From assembly GCA_051294375.1 (NCBI GenBank), contig CM119265.1:1552654-1616653 (forward strand): DNA of 64,000 nucleotides. Reading direction: 5' to 3'. Position numbers and translations under genes: made by a program. Shown piece after piece: positions 28,056 to 34,509 of the stretch. Source of the stretch: Paraspadella gotoi. Lineage: Eukaryota; Chaetognatha. Every line of letters begins with the position of its first letter. Positions within the stretch are counted from its first letter, which is position 1. Below the pieces are notes generated by a model that saw nothing but the letters and a program-made list of their open reading frames with translations, did no database searches and was not told where the DNA came from.

Positions 28056-28332
28056 AGGATCATCCTGCGCGAAACCGCTCAGAGGCGACGTTATGATGCT
28101 ACATCCATGGATTTCCGCCGACGCCGCCGACGCCGCCAACTCCGCAGACTCGGTTGTCGTCGACGCATCACCCAATTTCCGCCGTGCCTCTTCCTCCTCC
28201 TCCTCCTCCTCCTCTTCCCTACCCCATGGTTCCCTCATAACTGTCTCTTGTTCTTTTGACGTCAACAATGTCATCTCAAAATGTGAAGATGGTCGCTGGA
28301 TTCCTTCGCCGATAGATTGCGCTCCTTCGTAG
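16983..28332 (+). CDS. Multi-CCP (sushi) secreted protein gene, 3' part, 12 exons
   Basis: Twelve plus-strand exons, joined as 16983-17177, 19129-19329, 20219-20431, 21527-21629, 22022-22098, 22844-22978, 23799-23975, 25214-25310, 26405-26489, 27020-27165, 27474-27600 (or a later donor) and 28058-28332, encode eight CCP modules. Each module shows the family's four cysteines, a Trp before the last Cys and Gly/Pro spacing. Almost all junctions are phase 1, as is usual for shuffled CCP exons; three modules are split by an internal intron (phase 2, 2 and 0), and both halves agree in phase each time. No membrane segment or GPI-like tail follows the last module, so I infer a secreted protein, perhaps complement-regulator-like or matrix-type. 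The 5' end, signal peptide and earlier exons are not visible. Module 7 carries a one-base frame error at 26405-26489. The 463-N gap at 24369-24831 may hide another module. Confidence 0.85.
17185..17380 (+). repeat. (GATTT)n microsatellite
   Basis: Repeats of GATTT begin about 10 bp after the donor of CCP module 1. The noisier copy is at 627-830. Confidence 0.9.
19129..19329 (+). CDS. CCP module 2 exon, phase 1-1
   Basis: Translation begins HCGAPREIEYAYHDG and contains LLYRCKEGYEPF, AHCVISD, AVWVGPK and LSCK, giving all four cysteines and the tryptophan. The acceptor is CGACTTCAG. The donor is either GTTTGC after 19329 or GTGTGG after 19335; both leave the exon a multiple of three in phase 1, so the two cannot be separated by frame. 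A (GA)n microsatellite follows directly in the intron. The duplicate at about 2574-2782 is frame-broken. Confidence 0.87.
20219..20431 (+). CDS. CCP module 3 exon, phase 1-1
   Basis: A 213-nt exon (71 codons) ending at GTACGT. Cysteines lie in RHCGHPGKV, EFVCKSGF, MRCRKDGKW and KPVCKC, with the tryptophan in GKWAGIKP. The module is slightly long because of an insertion (PEGMSNAPKYLSKLGK) between C2 and C3. The acceptor, AACAAAAG, is poor in pyrimidines next to the AG, but the frame and phase fit only this site. An upstream open frame from 19987 reads through the (GAC)n repeat and intron and is not taken as coding. Confidence 0.9.
20950..21050 (+). repeat. About 31-bp tandem repeat (x3) in an intron
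   Basis: Three units of CAATATGAGAGGCG with a GCCACAC half follow each other in the intron before CCP module 4. The same array, noisier, is at 4477-4580 in copy A. Confidence 0.75.
21371..21535 (+). repeat. 55-bp tandem repeat (x3) carrying the splice acceptor of CCP module 4
   Basis: Three head-to-tail units start at 21371, 21426 and 21481. Each contains the polypyrimidine part (TTTTCTCACGTTTCATCCC) and the acceptor TTATGCAG, followed by the first exon bases CCATTCAATGCGAT. Only the third unit leads into the open exon. Copy A has the same three units near 4911-5078. Confidence 0.9.
21527..21629 (+). CDS. CCP module 4, first-half exon, phase 1-2
   Basis: The exon encodes QCDHLPKLRHG and FSCNFSYR, that is cysteines 1 and 2 of a CCP module, and ends at TACAG|GTGATT in phase 2. 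It follows the last unit of a 55-bp tandem repeat that contains the acceptor TTATGCAG, so three near-identical acceptors precede it. The next exon (22022-22098) restores the frame exactly and supplies cysteines 3 and 4. Copy A has the equivalent at about 5068-5179. Confidence 0.87.
21765..22005 (+). repeat. (TTCA)n microsatellite
   Basis: TTCA/TTTA repeats fill the intron that splits CCP module 4. Copy A has the equivalent at 5310-5545. Confidence 0.9.
22022..22098 (+). CDS. CCP module 4, second-half exon, phase 2-1
   Basis: The 77-nt exon after TACCCTCCCAG reads LIGPSELTCGNDGKW, then GLMPKCQ, and stops at AAG|GTGAGT. It supplies the third and fourth cysteines and the tryptophan of module 4. 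The intron before it is largely a (TTCA)n array. The copy A equivalent is 5568-5641, with base losses in GKWS and GDGL. Confidence 0.88.
22844..22978 (+). CDS. Basic linker exon between CCP modules 4 and 5, phase 1-1
   Basis: A 135-nt stretch (45 codons) sits between TCTTTCCAG and CAG|GTAGAA, is open in one frame and is phase 1 at both ends, so it fits the gene. The translation (IDSAEFYHPHLNQV, then an Arg/Lys-rich part with GRARERGERTAR, then HCVIAG) has one cysteine and is not a CCP module. It may be a basic linker, or the stretch may be skipped. The same stretch is in copy A at 6407-6551, with indels. Coding status is inferred from phase alone. Confidence 0.55.
23799..23975 (+). CDS. CCP module 5 exon, phase 1-1
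   Basis: 177 nt, 59 codons, between CTTCTCCAG and C|GTGAGC. It encodes IDCKSPGILHNGYIEGD, VFQCVEGAQFDGGS, AICREDGTWSHPLPKCW, a textbook CCP module with G-x-W before C4. A (GA)n tract upstream and a (GTT)n tract downstream lie in the flanking introns. The copy A equivalent is about 7586-7790. Confidence 0.92.
24369..24831. other. 463-N assembly gap inside the CCP gene
   Basis: The gap falls in the intron between CCP module 5 (23799-23975) and module 6 (25214-25310). Its flanks are CT-rich and GA-rich. Because neighbouring introns are 0.3-2 kb, an additional exon could lie in it. Confidence 0.95.
25214..25310 (+). CDS. CCP module 6, first-half exon, phase 1-2
   Basis: Translation PCTERPPWIRKGRVV followed by ARYECDSG gives cysteines 1 and 2; the donor is GCGG|GTAAGG in phase 2. 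This copy has four C after the acceptor CTCTCAG, which keeps the phase-1 entry. A second copy of the exon at 25854-25949, beyond a 25-N gap, is one C shorter and out of phase. Confidence 0.82.
25561..25585. other. 25-N assembly gap
   Basis: It separates two near-identical stretches (about 24980-25560 and 25586-26210), so it marks an unresolved overlap and not missing sequence. Confidence 0.95.
25854..25949 (+). CDS. Duplicate of CCP module 6 first-half exon
   Basis: Nearly identical to 25214-25310, with the same upstream CT-rich intron and the same downstream ATCA-type repeats. It lacks one C after the acceptor, so a phase-1 entry would shift the frame, and ATCCGC has become ATACGC. A 25-N gap (25561-25585) separates the copies. 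I infer an assembly duplication rather than two exons, because only one matching second-half exon follows. Confidence 0.6.
26405..26489 (+). CDS. CCP module 6, second-half exon, with one-base frame error
   Basis: After CGCGCCTCAAG the frame reads FALNVEANRAELTCQFGKWWE, then breaks; one frame over it reads KPACEA up to GCCA|GTGAGT. Together these give cysteines 3 and 4 and the tryptophan. The exon is 85 nt where the flanking phases (2 in, 1 out) need one base more. The break lies among short homopolymers (GGG, AAA), which suggests a one-base deletion in the assembly. A minisatellite begins at the donor. Confidence 0.72.
26487..26750 (+). repeat. 44-bp (2 x 22) minisatellite starting at a splice donor
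   Basis: About six units of the type CCAGTGAGATTTGAAAGTAG plus a diverged second half follow the donor GCCA|GTGAGT of exon 26405-26489. The first unit overlaps the donor, and four or five later units retain a GTGAGA-type or GTGAGC-type site. Confidence 0.8.
27020..27165 (+). CDS. CCP module 7, first-half exon, phase 1-0
   Basis: A long (CT)n plus C-run polypyrimidine tract ends in CGAAG, then the exon reads YCPFPGYIENGHIFLVG and KIRYDCNKNFKLK, with the donor AAA|GTAAGG in phase 0. It is longer than usual between C1 and C2 (inserted GEYDYRPYIPNVGE). The following exon enters in phase 0 and completes the module. Confidence 0.88.
27262..27470 (+). repeat. (GATT)n microsatellite
   Basis: GATT repeats fill the intron between the two halves of CCP module 7. 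Confidence 0.9.
27474..27600 (+). CDS. CCP module 7, second-half exon with expandable tail
   Basis: After ATTACCAG the exon reads GPNAATCVDGDWSPEMKPTC, the C3-W-C4 half of module 7, then a charged linker, and reaches the first of four identical GGAAG|GTGAGA donors at 27601. Three more lie exactly 57, 114 and 171 nt further, each in phase 1 and in an open frame. Using a later donor adds 19 residues per unit (core GRRSVERLEG). The last exon also enters in phase 1, so all four junctions are productive. If no donor is used, the frame runs to a stop at 27839. Confidence 0.82.
27561..27835 (+). repeat. 57-bp tandem repeat (x5) carrying splice donors in the CCP gene
   Basis: Units of 57 bp encode a 19-residue charged repeat (core GRRSVERLEG, then EKDLGKDLQ). 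The GGAAG|GTGAGA donor recurs at 27601, 27658, 27715 and 27772. In the fifth unit the same place (27829) reads GAGATA and the donor is gone. Confidence 0.9.
27955..28052 (+). repeat. (CT)n tract serving as polypyrimidine tract
   Basis: About 95 bp of CT repeats runs directly into the acceptor TCGTCAG of the terminal CCP exon. A shorter one at 26940-26995 plays the same role for module 7. Confidence 0.9.
28058..28332 (+). CDS. CCP module 8, terminal exon with stop
   Basis: Entered after (CT)n and TCGTCAG in phase 1. The translation has SSCAKPLRGDV, an Ala/Asp-rich stretch, ten serines from a (TCC)n repeat, then LITVSCSFD, SKCEDGRW and PIDCAPS followed by TAG at 28330. The four cysteines and the tryptophan define a CCP module with about 50 low-complexity residues between C1 and C2. 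The protein ends three residues after C4, with no transmembrane helix. Confidence 0.88.
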
Positions 28333-28870
28333 TCGTCGTCGTCGTCGTCGTCTCAACCTAAACTTGTTACAACAAAACTTTTTGTCAAGAGACAAAGTTT
28401 ATCAAAATTCAGTCAACATTTATCAAATGCCGTTATACACTAGTCTGGTTATTTAACAACGAAACTGTTAAAAATTTAAATATAAGATTTTTGTTGCTGT
28501 GAAGAGGAGTACAGAGTGAATATTTTTGTGCGATTCGTTCGATGGAAAAAAATGTTTTTAATGCAAATTATTATCAAAATATACTTTATGACAATCGGCC
28601 TATATTATTTGACACTTTTTATCTCTCACAAACGCCAATTACTTTGTTTGTTTTTTTTTCTTTTTAACAATCAACAAAAACTATGCATTAATTGTATTTC
28701 ACTGGCGATTGGTAAAATTTTAATTTCAGAAACAGACACAAAACGGTGCTTAAAATACGTATATTTTTTTGTTTTTCATATTATTTTTTTATTCGAATTA
28801 TTTTTTTTTGGACCAATTATTGTGTTGACTTATTAGAAAGAACATAAATAATCAAATAAACTTATTTTCC
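28333..28870 (+). promoter_or_regulatory. 3'UTR and poly(A) signal of the CCP gene
   Basis: The stop codon is followed by a short (GTC)n run and about 500 nt of AT-rich sequence. The last strong AATAAA is at 28855-28860, followed by a T-rich stretch, and is the likely polyadenylation signal. A weak open frame at 28516-28836 is AT-driven and not taken as a gene. Confidence 0.55.
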
Positions 28871-29990
28871 CTTAAAAAAATAAAAATCGGATATTAAACG
28901 ACGTAACAAACTATATTCTAATTTTTTTTTATTTGATGAAAAAAAAACCGTATTTTATTGTCATTATTAAAAACATTGTTTTTTTTTGGTTATTCTTAGT
29001 ATTTGTCATCCAAACATTTGTACAAAATCTGTAAATACTCGAACTTTCCCCCCTTTCGACTCAAATCGCTGCTAATTGGAGATTTATGTTAAAAGTTTTC
29101 AATTTGTATATTAAACATGTTTTTTCTTCAAAAAAAAATCGATTAACTTTGTATTATGAAATAGTTAGTTTATATATGAACCACTTTTTAAAGCATCCGC
29201 ATCATAGCTGACGCGTTGAACAATTTATCGCAATCAAAATGCAAAAGACCGACTCGGACGAGAGCCTGATGAATGAGTATTGAAGAGGGACGGGGCGCTT
29301 AACCCGCCTGTAACATGGTGTTACAGTCTCTTGAATCGAAGCTCAGGGACTGTTTATTAGAGTGGAGCACTCAAGAACCAAAAAATTTATTTGAATGATC
29401 GAACAATGATATTTAGATGTGAGACAGTATGATATAATAATAGTACAAAAAATATTTTGTTCATATTATCTCGGGAACAGAATAGTAAAATATAAATATT
29501 TGTAGTAATATCCTTATAAAATAGTAAATTTAAAAATAATTTTTATGAAACTTTTATTAAAGATTCAGATATGTTCATAAAAAGTTGAATCAAAAATAAA
29601 AAACATGTTATAAAAATTCTGTCATCTTCAATGTTTAAAATAAAAAAAAAGGTGAAAATTCCTAACTTTTTTATTCCTGTAGTAGAAACTTATATATGTT
29701 AAAACGTTTTAATCATTTTTGTGATCTAAACATTAAAATATCATATAACATATTTTAATAAAAGTTTCTTAGTTTTTACAGCAAATCCAAATCAGTTCTT
29801 AAAAATAAAAAAAATTATTTTAAAATTTAACGATTTTTTAAGGATAATTACTACATAAATAATTGAATTTGCTATACTGTTATGCTAAAAATTTTTAAAA
29901 GGATTTTAAAATTTATTAATTATATGTCCATAGGCAGCAAAAAAAATAAATTCAATCACCAACTCTTTCATCACTCCACCCTACTGTTTA
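28871..29990. other. AT-rich spacer between the CCP gene and block C
   Basis: AT-rich DNA with no credible gene. From about 29125 it is the start of block C, repeated at 59027 onward with many small indels. Confidence 0.6.
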
Positions 29991-29992
29991 TG

Positions 29993-30423
29993 TTGAGGCG
30001 ACTTACCACCGGTCTCTCTCTCTAAACCCTTTCTCCTCCTCTTTCTCCGAGCCGGTCAATCCACACGCTCACTTTGCCCGAGCTTTGGCAATGACCTTAG
30101 ATTGACCGGACACAGTAATAGGGCCGAGGCGACCGTAAGGTCAAGTTGGTCCGGGCGATGATAAAAGTGGATCAGGAGAGAGCTCGTCTCACTCTTTTCT
30201 TTTCAGAGAAGTAGAAAAGAAGTGAGTCTAGCTCTCTTCTCATCCACTTTTATCATCGCCCGGGCCAACATGACCTTACTGTCGCCTCGGCCCTATTACT
30301 GTGTCCGGTCAATCTAAGGTCATTGCCAAAGCTAGGGCAAAGTGACCGTGTGGAATAGACCGGCTCGGAGAAAGAGGAGAGAGGAAGGGTTTAGAGAGAG
30401 AGACCGGTGGTAAGTCGCCTCAA
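29993..30423. mobile_element. 431-bp foldback (near-perfect palindrome) element
   Basis: The sequence from TTGAGGCGACTTACC to its inverse GGTAAGTCGCCTCAA folds on itself with arms of about 210 bp and a spacer under 12 bp near 30210. Arms agree at roughly nine bases in ten by eye. There is no open frame of note. No clear target-site duplication is visible. A second copy at about 59913-60317 belongs to the block C duplicate. It resembles a foldback or hairpin MITE. Confidence 0.75.
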
Positions 30424-30539
30424 TGTCGAACGGTTCTATCACTAACTCATAATAATTAATCTGTCTTTTCCATTGTTATAATTGATAGATAATTATAAAA
30501 AGATTAGATCGAATAAAGTCGATCACTGATTAGCGGAGG

Positions 30540-30765
30540 TTGTAGTGACGTAATAACACTACCCGTTGGATACGACTATTCCTGCCATCAGCACCGTAAT
30601 AGCGCACTGGCGCGGATGGCAGGAATGTCTGGGCTAACGCTTCATCTCCGAAACCATTGGTCCCGGGTTCTTGCCCTGGACGGACCGGTGCTTGCAAAAA
30701 GACTGACGGGCTCTTTTAACCATCGGTAGCGCGATTCCCGAAGGATCCGAAGCTCAGAGCCAATA
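30540..30765 (+). mobile_element. Possible tRNA-derived SINE
   Basis: A GC-rich stretch with a B-box-like GGTTCTTGCCC near 30667 and a plausible A-box region some 45 bp upstream. Its 3' part (CAAAAAGACTGACGGGCTC) resembles 54680-54760, which supports a dispersed repeat. It also contains a 12-bp stem (ATTCCTGCCATC / GATGGCAGGAAT). The duplicate is at about 60430-60650. Confidence 0.45.
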
Positions 30766-30999
30766 TTCACACTAAGTGTGGGAGCTATTCACACTCACAA
30801 AGTGACTTCGATGCCCTCTCCACTCTTGGTCACTTCAAGGGTTCGTCTAAAGCAATGTCATATATCCTTTTGTTAGACATAATCAATGATATGTTTAAAA
30901 TTGATTTCCTTCTTTCTAGTTTCAAAAACTTAACACGATCCTACTCTCATCGTTTAAAACTTATTCCATAATTAAATCAGTAGCTGCTTTCAATACATA

Positions 31000-31005
31000 T
31001 TTATT
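31000..31005 (-). promoter_or_regulatory. Candidate poly(A) signal of the secreted-protein gene
   Basis: AATAAA on the minus strand about 310 nt after the stop codon, in AT-rich DNA. It is the nearest good match downstream of the repeats. Confidence 0.4.
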
Positions 31006-31170
31006 TCAAATAAATTCCGGAATTTAATCAAACAACTGATTTACAATTGATTCCTCAAACAATCGAAGTCAAAATGATCCGGCCTTTTTTTTTATCCTTT
31101 TTCACTCTCGCTTTCTCACTCCTCTTCTTCACTCACTCCATCTCCCTCTCATCTTCCCCTCTCTCCCTAC

Positions 31171-31317
31171 TTAACAACCCTCTCTACTCCATCAAGAGTC
31201 CTTCTACCCCATCACTCCTTAACAACCCTCTCTACTCCATCATAGTCCTTCTACCCCATCACTCCTTAACAACCCCCTCTACTCCATCAAGAGTCCTTCT
31301 ACCCCATCACTCCTTAA
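31171..31317 (-). repeat. 48-bp tandem repeat (x3) including the stop codon
   Basis: Three units begin TTAAGGAGTGATGGGGTAG on the minus strand. The unit nearest the gene supplies the TAA stop of the secreted protein. The duplicate is at about 61047-61190. Confidence 0.8.
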
Positions 31318-31620
31318 GCCTCGGTGTTCTGCTCCAGCGTAATTGCCGAGACGGACGCCCTGGCTGTATCAGGATAAAACCCGCTGTTGATCCTGATAGC
31401 CCAACAGACATACTTGGGCATTGTGGTTGCCGCCTTGCAGCCCTTTCTCTCCCACGGGCCCTTAATGGGGCCATCTTCGCCCTTGCAGACGACTGACCAT
31501 TCGACCGTGTCGGGGGTTGTCTGGCAAAAGGCCGAGTTGCTGGCAACGAAGTCCCAATCATTGGCGCAGCCCCAGTTGAAGTCTTCTTCCAAATCATCGG
31601 GACGGCAGAAAAATCCAACG
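31314..31620 (-). CDS. Cysteine-rich C-terminal exon of the secreted protein
   Basis: Enters in phase 2 after TTCCTTCAG and encodes 102 residues, from GFFCRPDDLEEDFNWGC to SAITLEQNTEA and TAA. Six cysteines are spaced roughly 12, 14, 15, 17 and 11 residues apart. The stop codon lies in the first unit of a 48-bp tandem repeat. Confidence 0.82.
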
Positions 31621-33394
31621 CTGAAGGAAGAAACAAGAAAAAAAAAAACTCGTTTGAAAATTAAATAAAAAAAAAAAGTTTCAAGACAAAAGAAATACCG
31701 CGTGACCATTTAAAACCCGCCGCTATAAAAAAATTCATATGAAAACGCGTAGAGATTTTAACATTTTGAAAAAAGATATATGAAGACAAGAAGTACTCAT
31801 TTCTTTATGTATAAATTTCTTGATAATTGTTTTTATTTTTGAGTTCGTAATGAGCGAAAAAAGATGAGGAGCAAATTCGAGATTTTCAATCAGAAATAAA
31901 AGAAAATTCGTTACCTGGAATTGATGACTTTGTAATTAGTGCTAATATGGGTATCATAAGAAAGTCCGTTAAGAATTGATTCAGGAATATTTATTATAAT
32001 TTCTTAAAAGTAATATACTTTGCCATTGACTATTGTGATGGGGATTGAGAGAAATATTAAAAGGTAAATAATAAATGTATAAGATTAAAAATTAAAGAAT
32101 GATAGGGGCAAGATAGCTTTTTTATTAAATGAATGGATAATTTTTATGTTGTTTGAACCAATTGCATATATAAAAGTATATCTAATTTATATAATAATAT
32201 ATAATACATTTCTATTCTGTGGTCTTATCCTTTTTTCGCAGAGGAATCAAACTCGAGAAAGGAAATCGGATCAACGACTCGAGTAAAATCCACCGGAAGT
32301 CAAATATTTAAATTAATATTAACGTAGTTAAATATTTATAAAAATTTCTATTCGGTCACATGTCTACCAGTAGAAAACATAATCAAAAATGCGCTTAATT
32401 TTATCTCATATCTTAATAATACTAGTAACATTACTAATACAGTATACCTTTGTTTGAAATAAGTTTAATGGAGATGAGAGGAAAAGTTTTACATTAAATT
32501 TACACTGCAAAAGTTCCAAACATACCATCAACGGAATAGACCTATCGACGGACCATGTCGGCCTTGTGATGTGATCGCTCGTCTCCTTCACGAATCATCA
32601 GAAAACCGACCAATCACAGACCTTATTTCAACCTTAGACCGACCAATGAACCGACAGAGAGACTCAGGGGTCGATGGCCGAGATTGTCGAGGGATCTCGA
32701 GAGATTCTCTTCAACATCCAACCTCAAGAAGCAACTCTTCTTCAATTAAATATTTGTCATCACCTTTGAAGTAACCTTTGTCATCGTGTCGTCATTACAT
32801 TCGCCATCACCTTAATCATTGTCCGTCATTAATAAAACTATGTTCAACCCTCGTCATTTTATTAAACTTCTACGATATAATATAATATTCTTGATAGGTT
32901 TAGGCTTTGTCGTCGCGCATTGCATATGCATAAGTTCGCCCCGCCTGAAAGCACGGTGGCTCACTGAGTAAAGCCATCGACCACTAGGTACCGGGTTCAA
33001 TCCCAGCCCGGTACCTCATCCACAGCTTAACCAGATAATCACTGACCTGTGAGGGCGCAACGCTGACGTCAATTTCATGCCAATGAAAATAGGAAATCTG
33101 GATTGTCCTGCCTCATAATAAAGGCTGCGTCCTTTGAACCCATTGTCCTTTCCATTCTCAGTGGCTGACAATGGAGTGCTGGAGAATTTGGTCCCGGTTG
33201 TGAGGTCGATCGGCTTCACAGTAGGCGGCGGGGCTTTGTGATAATTCATATTGTTAATGGGTCACATTTTTGATCGTTACAAATCTATCTCTCTCTTTTT
33301 CTCTCTATCTATCTATCTATCTCTTGGACTTACTTGGACATGCCGCTTCTGAGGCAATAATGAGGACAGCGCCGAAAAACAGAAGACTCAACAT
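31314..33394 (-). CDS. Secreted 184-residue cysteine-containing protein, complete 3-exon CDS
   Basis: Coding exons on the minus strand are 33394-33334, 33233-33047 and 31620-31314. Lengths of 61, 187 and 307 nt give exactly 185 codons. Donors are A|GTAAGT and AG|GTCAGT, and acceptors are CACAAAG and TTCCTTCAG; phases 1 and 2 match across both introns. Exon 1 encodes a signal peptide (MLSLLFFGAVLIIASEA, then ACP). Exon 2 is Pro/Thr/Ser-rich without cysteine. Exon 3 has six cysteines (GFFCRP, WGC, AFC, VVC, KGC, YVC), which with the one after the signal gives seven in the mature chain. It ends EQNTEA-TAA. I do not recognise the family. The acceptor of the second coding exon has a weak pyrimidine tract. 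Noisy partial copies lie at 61185-63232 and 46820-47167. Confidence 0.78.
32925..33040 (+). mobile_element. tRNA-derived SINE in an intron of the secreted-protein gene
   Basis: A-box-like GGTGGCTCACTGAG and B-box GGTTCAATCCC are spaced as in a tRNA, and the stretch begins near CATAAGTTCGCCCCGCC. It resembles the minus-strand element at 34300-34500. It is antisense to the gene and abuts the donor at 33046. Copies in the other blocks are at about 46683-46800 and 62765-62885. Confidence 0.7.
33047..33233 (-). CDS. Pro/Thr/Ser-rich middle exon of the secreted protein
   Basis: Reads TPPPTVKPIDLTTGTKF, then GRSLYYEAGQSRFPIF and MKLTSALRPH, ending AG|GTCAGT in phase 2. It is phase-compatible with both neighbours, which is the main support. 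A tRNA-like SINE head (plus strand, 32940-33015) lies immediately downstream in the intron. Confidence 0.7.
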
Positions 33395-33424
33395 TTTCGT
33401 CGATTGAAAGAAAAAAAAGAGTCG
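33334..33424 (-). CDS. Signal-peptide exon of the secreted protein
   Basis: The exon opens after a T-rich acceptor (TTTTTTAATCAG), has about 30 nt of 5'UTR, ATG at 33394 in a GAAAATG context, and encodes 20 residues plus one base. The residues form a short hydrophobic core typical of a cleavable signal, with a likely cut before ACP. The donor GTAAGT is optimal. Confidence 0.8.
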
Positions 33425-33747
33425 CTGATTAAAAAACAAAAAAAGAAAAGTTAGTATTATATCTCTACTATTTACTATTACTATTATATTTATTTTTCAT
33501 TTACTATTTACTATTAACTGACACACAAAAGGTTTAATTCTCTCTTTCTTTGTAACAGGCCAAAGTAAAGGAACAACAGATATTCAGAGATAAGAACGGA
33601 CAGACAATCTCATATCTATCACTAAAGTCTAAAATATTATTTTTAAGGAGTCACCAACATTACAATTTTATATTTCTATCATAATTTCTCGATCGTTAAT
33701 AATATTTTGTAATACAAAGTGAAAGTTAAGCTTTTAAAGAGACTCAC

Positions 33748-33802
33748 CGTGAGCCGAAAGGAAAAAGAAATATGACCAGAGAAAATAGAATTAGATTCTT
33801 TG
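33748..33802 (-). other. 5'UTR exon of the secreted-protein gene
   Basis: Minus-strand sequence ending CGGCTCACG|GTGAGT at 33748. It lies downstream of a TATA box and upstream of the acceptor at 33425. The transcription start is inferred about 30 bp from the TATA box. Confidence 0.5.
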
Positions 33803-33828
33803 ACGACTCGGGGATTTTCTCTTCTTCC

Positions 33829-33837
33829 TTTTTATAC
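33829..33837 (-). promoter_or_regulatory. TATA box of the secreted-protein gene
   Basis: Minus-strand GTATAAAAAGG, a strong TATA match, about 80 bp upstream of the 5'UTR donor. It is conserved in the two other copies of block C (near 47622 and 63665). Confidence 0.55.
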
Positions 33838-33848
33838 ATTTTTATTCC

Positions 33849-33884
<36 letters not shown>

Positions 33885-33886
<2 letters not shown>

Positions 33887-33975
33887 TTATTTTGTTCATC
33901 TTAGATTTATCTTCTTTCCTAAGATTTATTTTGTTCATCTTAGATTTATCTTCGTTTCCTTCAGATTATTTTGGT
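33885..33975 (+). repeat. Short T-rich minisatellite
   Basis: Two to three units of about 39 bp (TTATTTTGTTCATCTTAGAT type). The same repeat is expanded to about seven units at 54790-55080. Confidence 0.75.
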
Positions 33976-34289
33976 TCATCTCTGACACGACTCTTATTCT
34001 TTCAATTGTCTCTTCATTCATTTCTCTGTACATATATATCTGAGAGTGGCGTCTACACACATCCAGCATATATATACACTAAAAGCATGATATATCGAGT
34101 ACGCTCCTATCGGCGTAGCTTATTGCCGGACCTCAGCGTGGTCCAAACGTCCGGCGCGAAATTACGTCTGGTTGCGGTGGAGAAGCCAAAACTCTCTTCT
34201 TCATTTATCTTATTTATTTTTTTGTAGTTATTTTACTTTTTAAATCTATTTATGTGGTTAGGCGCTAAGTGTGCTGATGATGACTATCC

Positions 34290-34505
34290 GCAACTTCTTT
34301 AACCCCTCTAGCAGCCATGGAACGGGTCCTGGGCATGGAACCAGGCTGAGAAGTTTTCACACCCCAAGGCCGTCCTCACGCTTTCCGCAGGGTACCGGTT
34401 GGGATTTGAACCTAGTACCTTGGTGGTCATGAAGCTGATGGCTTTACTCAATGGGTCACGACTGAAGGTGTCATGATTATAGGCGGGGTGAACTTATGCT
34501 ATGCC
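34290..34505 (-). mobile_element. tRNA-derived SINE, minus strand
   Basis: On the minus strand an A-box-like TGACCCATTGAGTAAAGCC and B-box GGTTCAAATCCC follow a CATAAGTTCACCCCGCC head, shared with the element at 32925. The tail differs (GCGGAAAGCGTGAGGAC). The duplicate is at 55250-55490. Confidence 0.65.
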
Positions 34506-34509
34506 GACT

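Noticed and set aside
32571-32774. Plus-strand open frame MIARLLHESSE in block C
   Set aside because: It lies in an intron of the minus-strand gene, has no splice support and is frame-broken differently in the other two copies.
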